Positions 5,849 to 6,040 of a stretch of DNA of 6,040 bases are shown piece by piece; positions within the stretch are counted from its first letter, which is position 1; every line of letters begins with the position of its first letter. The position numbers were made by a program, and so were the translations under genes. This DNA is from Verrucomicrobiia bacterium. GTDB lineage: Bacteria; Verrucomicrobiota; Verrucomicrobiia; JABWAM01. The stretch is taken from positions 1-6,040 of the forward strand of contig JABWAM010000150.1 in the NCBI GenBank assembly GCA_013360985.1, written 5' to 3'. The notes below the pieces were generated by a model. That model was not told where the DNA came from and did no database searches. It saw only the letters and a list, made by a program, of their open reading frames with translations.

Positions 5849-5863
5849 GGTCCTCGATGGACC
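5849..5863. promoter_or_regulatory. Inverted repeat next to the pheT -35 box
   Basis: GGTCC-TCGAT-GGACC is a perfect 5-bp inverted repeat immediately upstream of the candidate -35 hexamer. Such a position would suit an operator. Equally, part of it (GGGGTCCATC in the reverse direction) recurs in repeat copy A near 2005-2014, so it may simply be repeat debris. Confidence 0.25.
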
Positions 5864-5865
5864 CC

Positions 5866-6040
5866 CAATCCCCGCGTAAGGCATAGGGAAACCCATCCTC
5901 GATCGAGAAATGCGTGACGCTTCTACAACATTTTGTGGTGAAGCCGCTGCTGCGGCGTCGCCGCCGGCGGCGCCCTCCCTCGCTTCGCGATCGAGCGGAT
6001 TTTCTTCAAGCGCGAACCGTGGAAGGTAGGGCGAGGCCGC
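5866..6040 (+). repeat. Interspersed repeat, long copy B (runs to window edge)
   Basis: This aligns with copy A (1983-2158) from the shared CAATC...CCGCG start to the last base of the window and may continue beyond it. Shared features are the palindromic CTCGATCGAG block (5898-5907), ACAACATTTTG (5932-5942; A has GCAACATTTTG), the GC hairpin (5954-5974, one G-U pair), a 26-nt identical segment (5965-5990) and CGAGCGGATTTT (5992-6003). It starts 63 nt upstream of the pheT ATG. Copy A starts 60 nt upstream of the oxidoreductase ATG in the same orientation. There is no coding capacity. Whether it is mobile, regulatory or both cannot be decided from two copies. Confidence 0.85.

Overview
This is a GC-rich bacterial window carrying five protein genes, one structured RNA gene and a family of interspersed repeats. 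The organism is most plausibly a member of the Verrucomicrobiota or a related PVC-type lineage. That guess rests on overall GC content, on a cytoplasmic-looking carbohydrate-binding family 9-like protein of a type I associate with that phylum, and on weak use of Shine-Dalgarno sites. No marker here fixes the taxonomy, so treat it as an inference.

Layout, left to right. Bases 1-54 are GC-rich and hold nothing I can name. A minus-strand group follows, transcribed right to left: a Gfo/Idh/MocA-family oxidoreductase (943-1923), then nuoE (469-939, 3 nt after the oxidoreductase stop), then a short-form ribosome hibernation factor, hpf (55-405). A G-rich tract on the plus strand (416-435) lies between nuoE and hpf. 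Bases 1924-2484 form a 561-nt non-coding region with one long and one short copy of a dispersed repeat. A plus-strand gene for a CBM9/DOMON-like protein follows (2485-3144). Converging on it from the right are the 6S RNA gene (about 3158-3333, minus) and pheT, the phenylalanyl-tRNA synthetase beta chain (3353-5803, minus). The last 237 nt hold a recognisable pheT promoter and a second long copy of the repeat, which reaches the window edge.

Functionally, much of the window concerns growth-state control and core metabolism. HPF parks idle ribosomes, 6S RNA sequesters housekeeping RNA polymerase in stationary phase, PheT charges tRNA-Phe, and NuoE belongs to the NADH-oxidising module of complex I. 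The oxidoreductase and the CBM9-like protein point to sugar metabolism, but neither substrate can be read from the sequence.

The most valuable observation is the 6S RNA. It has no open reading frame of its own and is easily missed, but it shows the closing stem, the central bubble with a small 3'-side hairpin, and a product-RNA start whose first nine bases match those I recall for Escherichia coli. The second is the repeat: its two long copies sit almost the same distance (about 60 nt) upstream of two unrelated minus-strand start codons and keep a GC-rich hairpin through a pairing-preserving change.
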